Shown: piece after piece, positions 6,377-7,241 of the stretch
How the letters are laid out: every line of letters begins with the position of its first letter
Numbering within the stretch: the first letter of the stretch is position 1
DNA from: Deltaproteobacteria bacterium
GTDB lineage: Bacteria > Desulfobacterota > DSM-4660 > Desulfatiglandales > Desulfatiglandaceae
Direction: 5' to 3'
NCBI GenBank assembly: GCA_018644785.1
Contig: JABGPV010000252.1
Span: 1 to 7,241, forward strand
Length of the DNA: 7,241 nt
The notes under the pieces: generated by a model
What the model was told of the DNA's origin: nothing
The model's input: the letters and a program-made list of their open reading frames with translations, nothing else
Database searches by the model: none
Translations under genes and position numbers: made by a program

Positions 6377-7241
6377 TCATGGTGCGTCATCTGATGAATG
6401 ATCACCCGTAATTGTGTCGCCTCTGTTGAATTCAGACGGGCCGGAGGACCCGGAAAAAGCGCCGTCTTTCCATGACTCAAAGGCGCGTTTGAAGTTATTA
6501 AATACACGAACGGGCGCGGACGGTTCGGTTGGGGGGGCTGCTGCTTCCGGTTTCGGCTCCGATACCGGTGGAGAAGGCGCCACAACTGCGGGTGTCGGTT
6601 TTGGGGTAGGATGAGATATTTCCACTGCTTTTTGAAGCGGAGGCAGCTGAATGTTAACATGCCGTTCCTCCCCGGTTGACAGCTTGATCCACTGGTCTTG
6701 GGTTATATAACCGGGCGCGGACACATTAAGACGGTAGCTCCCGGGATCAAGGGCGATCCCCTGATGAAATTTCGGCCTTATATTGAGAATTCTTACCCTT
6801 GCATCTCTCGGTTCGACCGCCACAAATAACTTGGATTTTAAAACCACAGGTGCGGGATCGGTGGTCCCCTTTTTTTGTTTTAAGGTCTCAATCTTTCGTT
6901 TGGCGATAAGAGCAAAAATCCCGTCCGGAAATGTTTTTAGATACGCATCATACAGTGCCGGGTCATTGCTGTCTCTAACGGACTCCCAAAAGAGCATGTC
7001 TTTGTTCAGGTCGCTCTGATGAACCTTGGGAATCGTCTGTGGCAGTTCTTTTTTCACGGATGCCACAAACACAAATTCCCCGCCTTGATCCCCGGTATTT
7101 ACAATGGGACGACAAATCGGTGTTTGTTCCGAGTTATTGGCAATAACGGGGGCTATCCGAGCGTAGAGTTCATGGGTACTCAAAAAAGGTTTATCGCTTT
7201 CCCCCAATTCCTTGATCAGTTGGTAGGCAAACACACTGTGT
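6377..7241 (-). CDS. Caspase-like (peptidase C14 family) protein with PEGA-like domain, N-terminus outside the window
   Basis: The frame is open through the right edge; the visible 288 residues begin HSVFAYQLIKEL. Residues 1-60 match the end of bacterial caspase-fold (C14) domains: SVFAYQLIKEL, a STHELYARI helix, and QTPICRPIVNTGDQGGEFVF as the closing strand. The catalytic His and Cys lie upstream, outside the window. Residues 84-120 (FWESVRDSNDPALYDAYLKT and following) form a helical linker common after such domains. Residues 135-200 resemble a PEGA domain (VEPRDARVRI, LDPGSYRLNVSAPGY). Residues 209-243 are proline/alanine-rich and the tail is polar. PEGA domains usually sit outside the cytoplasm, and bacterial caspase-like proteins often carry such surface modules. 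Substrate and role are unknown. Stop is TGA at 6379-6377, 58 bases before hslO. Confidence 0.82.
   Translation of the reverse strand, partial: HSVFAYQLIKELGESDKPFLSTHELYARIAPVIANNSEQTPICRPIVNTGDQGGEFVFVASVKKELPQTIPKVHQSDLNKDMLFWESVRDSNDPALYDAYLKTFPDGIFALIAKRKIETLKQKKGTTDPAPVVLKSKLFVAVEPRDARVRILNIRPKFHQGIALDPGSYRLNVSAPGYITQDQWIKLSTGEERHVNIQLPPLQKAVEISHPTPKPTPAVVAPSPPVSEPKPEAAAPPTEPSAPVRVFNNFKRAFESWKDGAFSGSSGPSEFNRGDTITGDHSSDDAP

Overview
The window is moderate-GC bacterial DNA. The gene mix suggests a Gram-negative of the Desulfobacterota (Deltaproteobacteria) type: a caspase-fold protein with a PEGA-like domain, a very large secreted FG-GAP/VCBS protein, an hslO gene and an IS200-type (Y1) transposase remnant. 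The taxonomic assignment is inference from gene style only; no rRNA or other marker gene is present.

Left edge (1-830): the first 65 codons of a HigB-family toxin run leftward out of the window on the minus strand. A GTTGCGCAAC palindrome sits just upstream of its start codon. Right next to it, on the plus strand, is the C-terminal two thirds of a REP-associated tyrosine transposase that has lost its HUH half. It ends in what looks like the conserved terminal motif of this transposon group. This edge reads as accessory DNA: a toxin-antitoxin locus next to a dead mobile element.

Centre (817-4547): two minus-strand open frames are best read as one gene for a secreted protein of about 1243 residues, broken by a single-base frameshift at about 3761-3763. 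The upstream piece has a signal peptide and FG-GAP/VCBS calcium-binding motifs. The downstream piece continues the FG-GAP-like repeats, then has a large unrecognised Ser/Thr-rich region and C-terminal CARDB-like beta-sandwich domains. A good sigma70-like promoter and a strong ribosome binding site precede the upstream piece.

Gap (4548-5382): about 830 bases without an intact gene. It holds the promoter, a terminator-like hairpin, a possible decayed small gene and a REP-like GTAG-plus-palindrome element.

Right side (5383-7241): hslO (Hsp33 redox-regulated chaperone) lies 58 bases downstream of, and in the same direction as, a gene for a caspase-like protein with a PEGA-like domain and a proline-rich tail. 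The N-terminus and catalytic residues of that protein lie beyond the window. The two may be co-transcribed. I do not see a convincing new multi-gene system; the most novel material is the uncharacterised central region of the giant FG-GAP protein and the caspase-PEGA protein.
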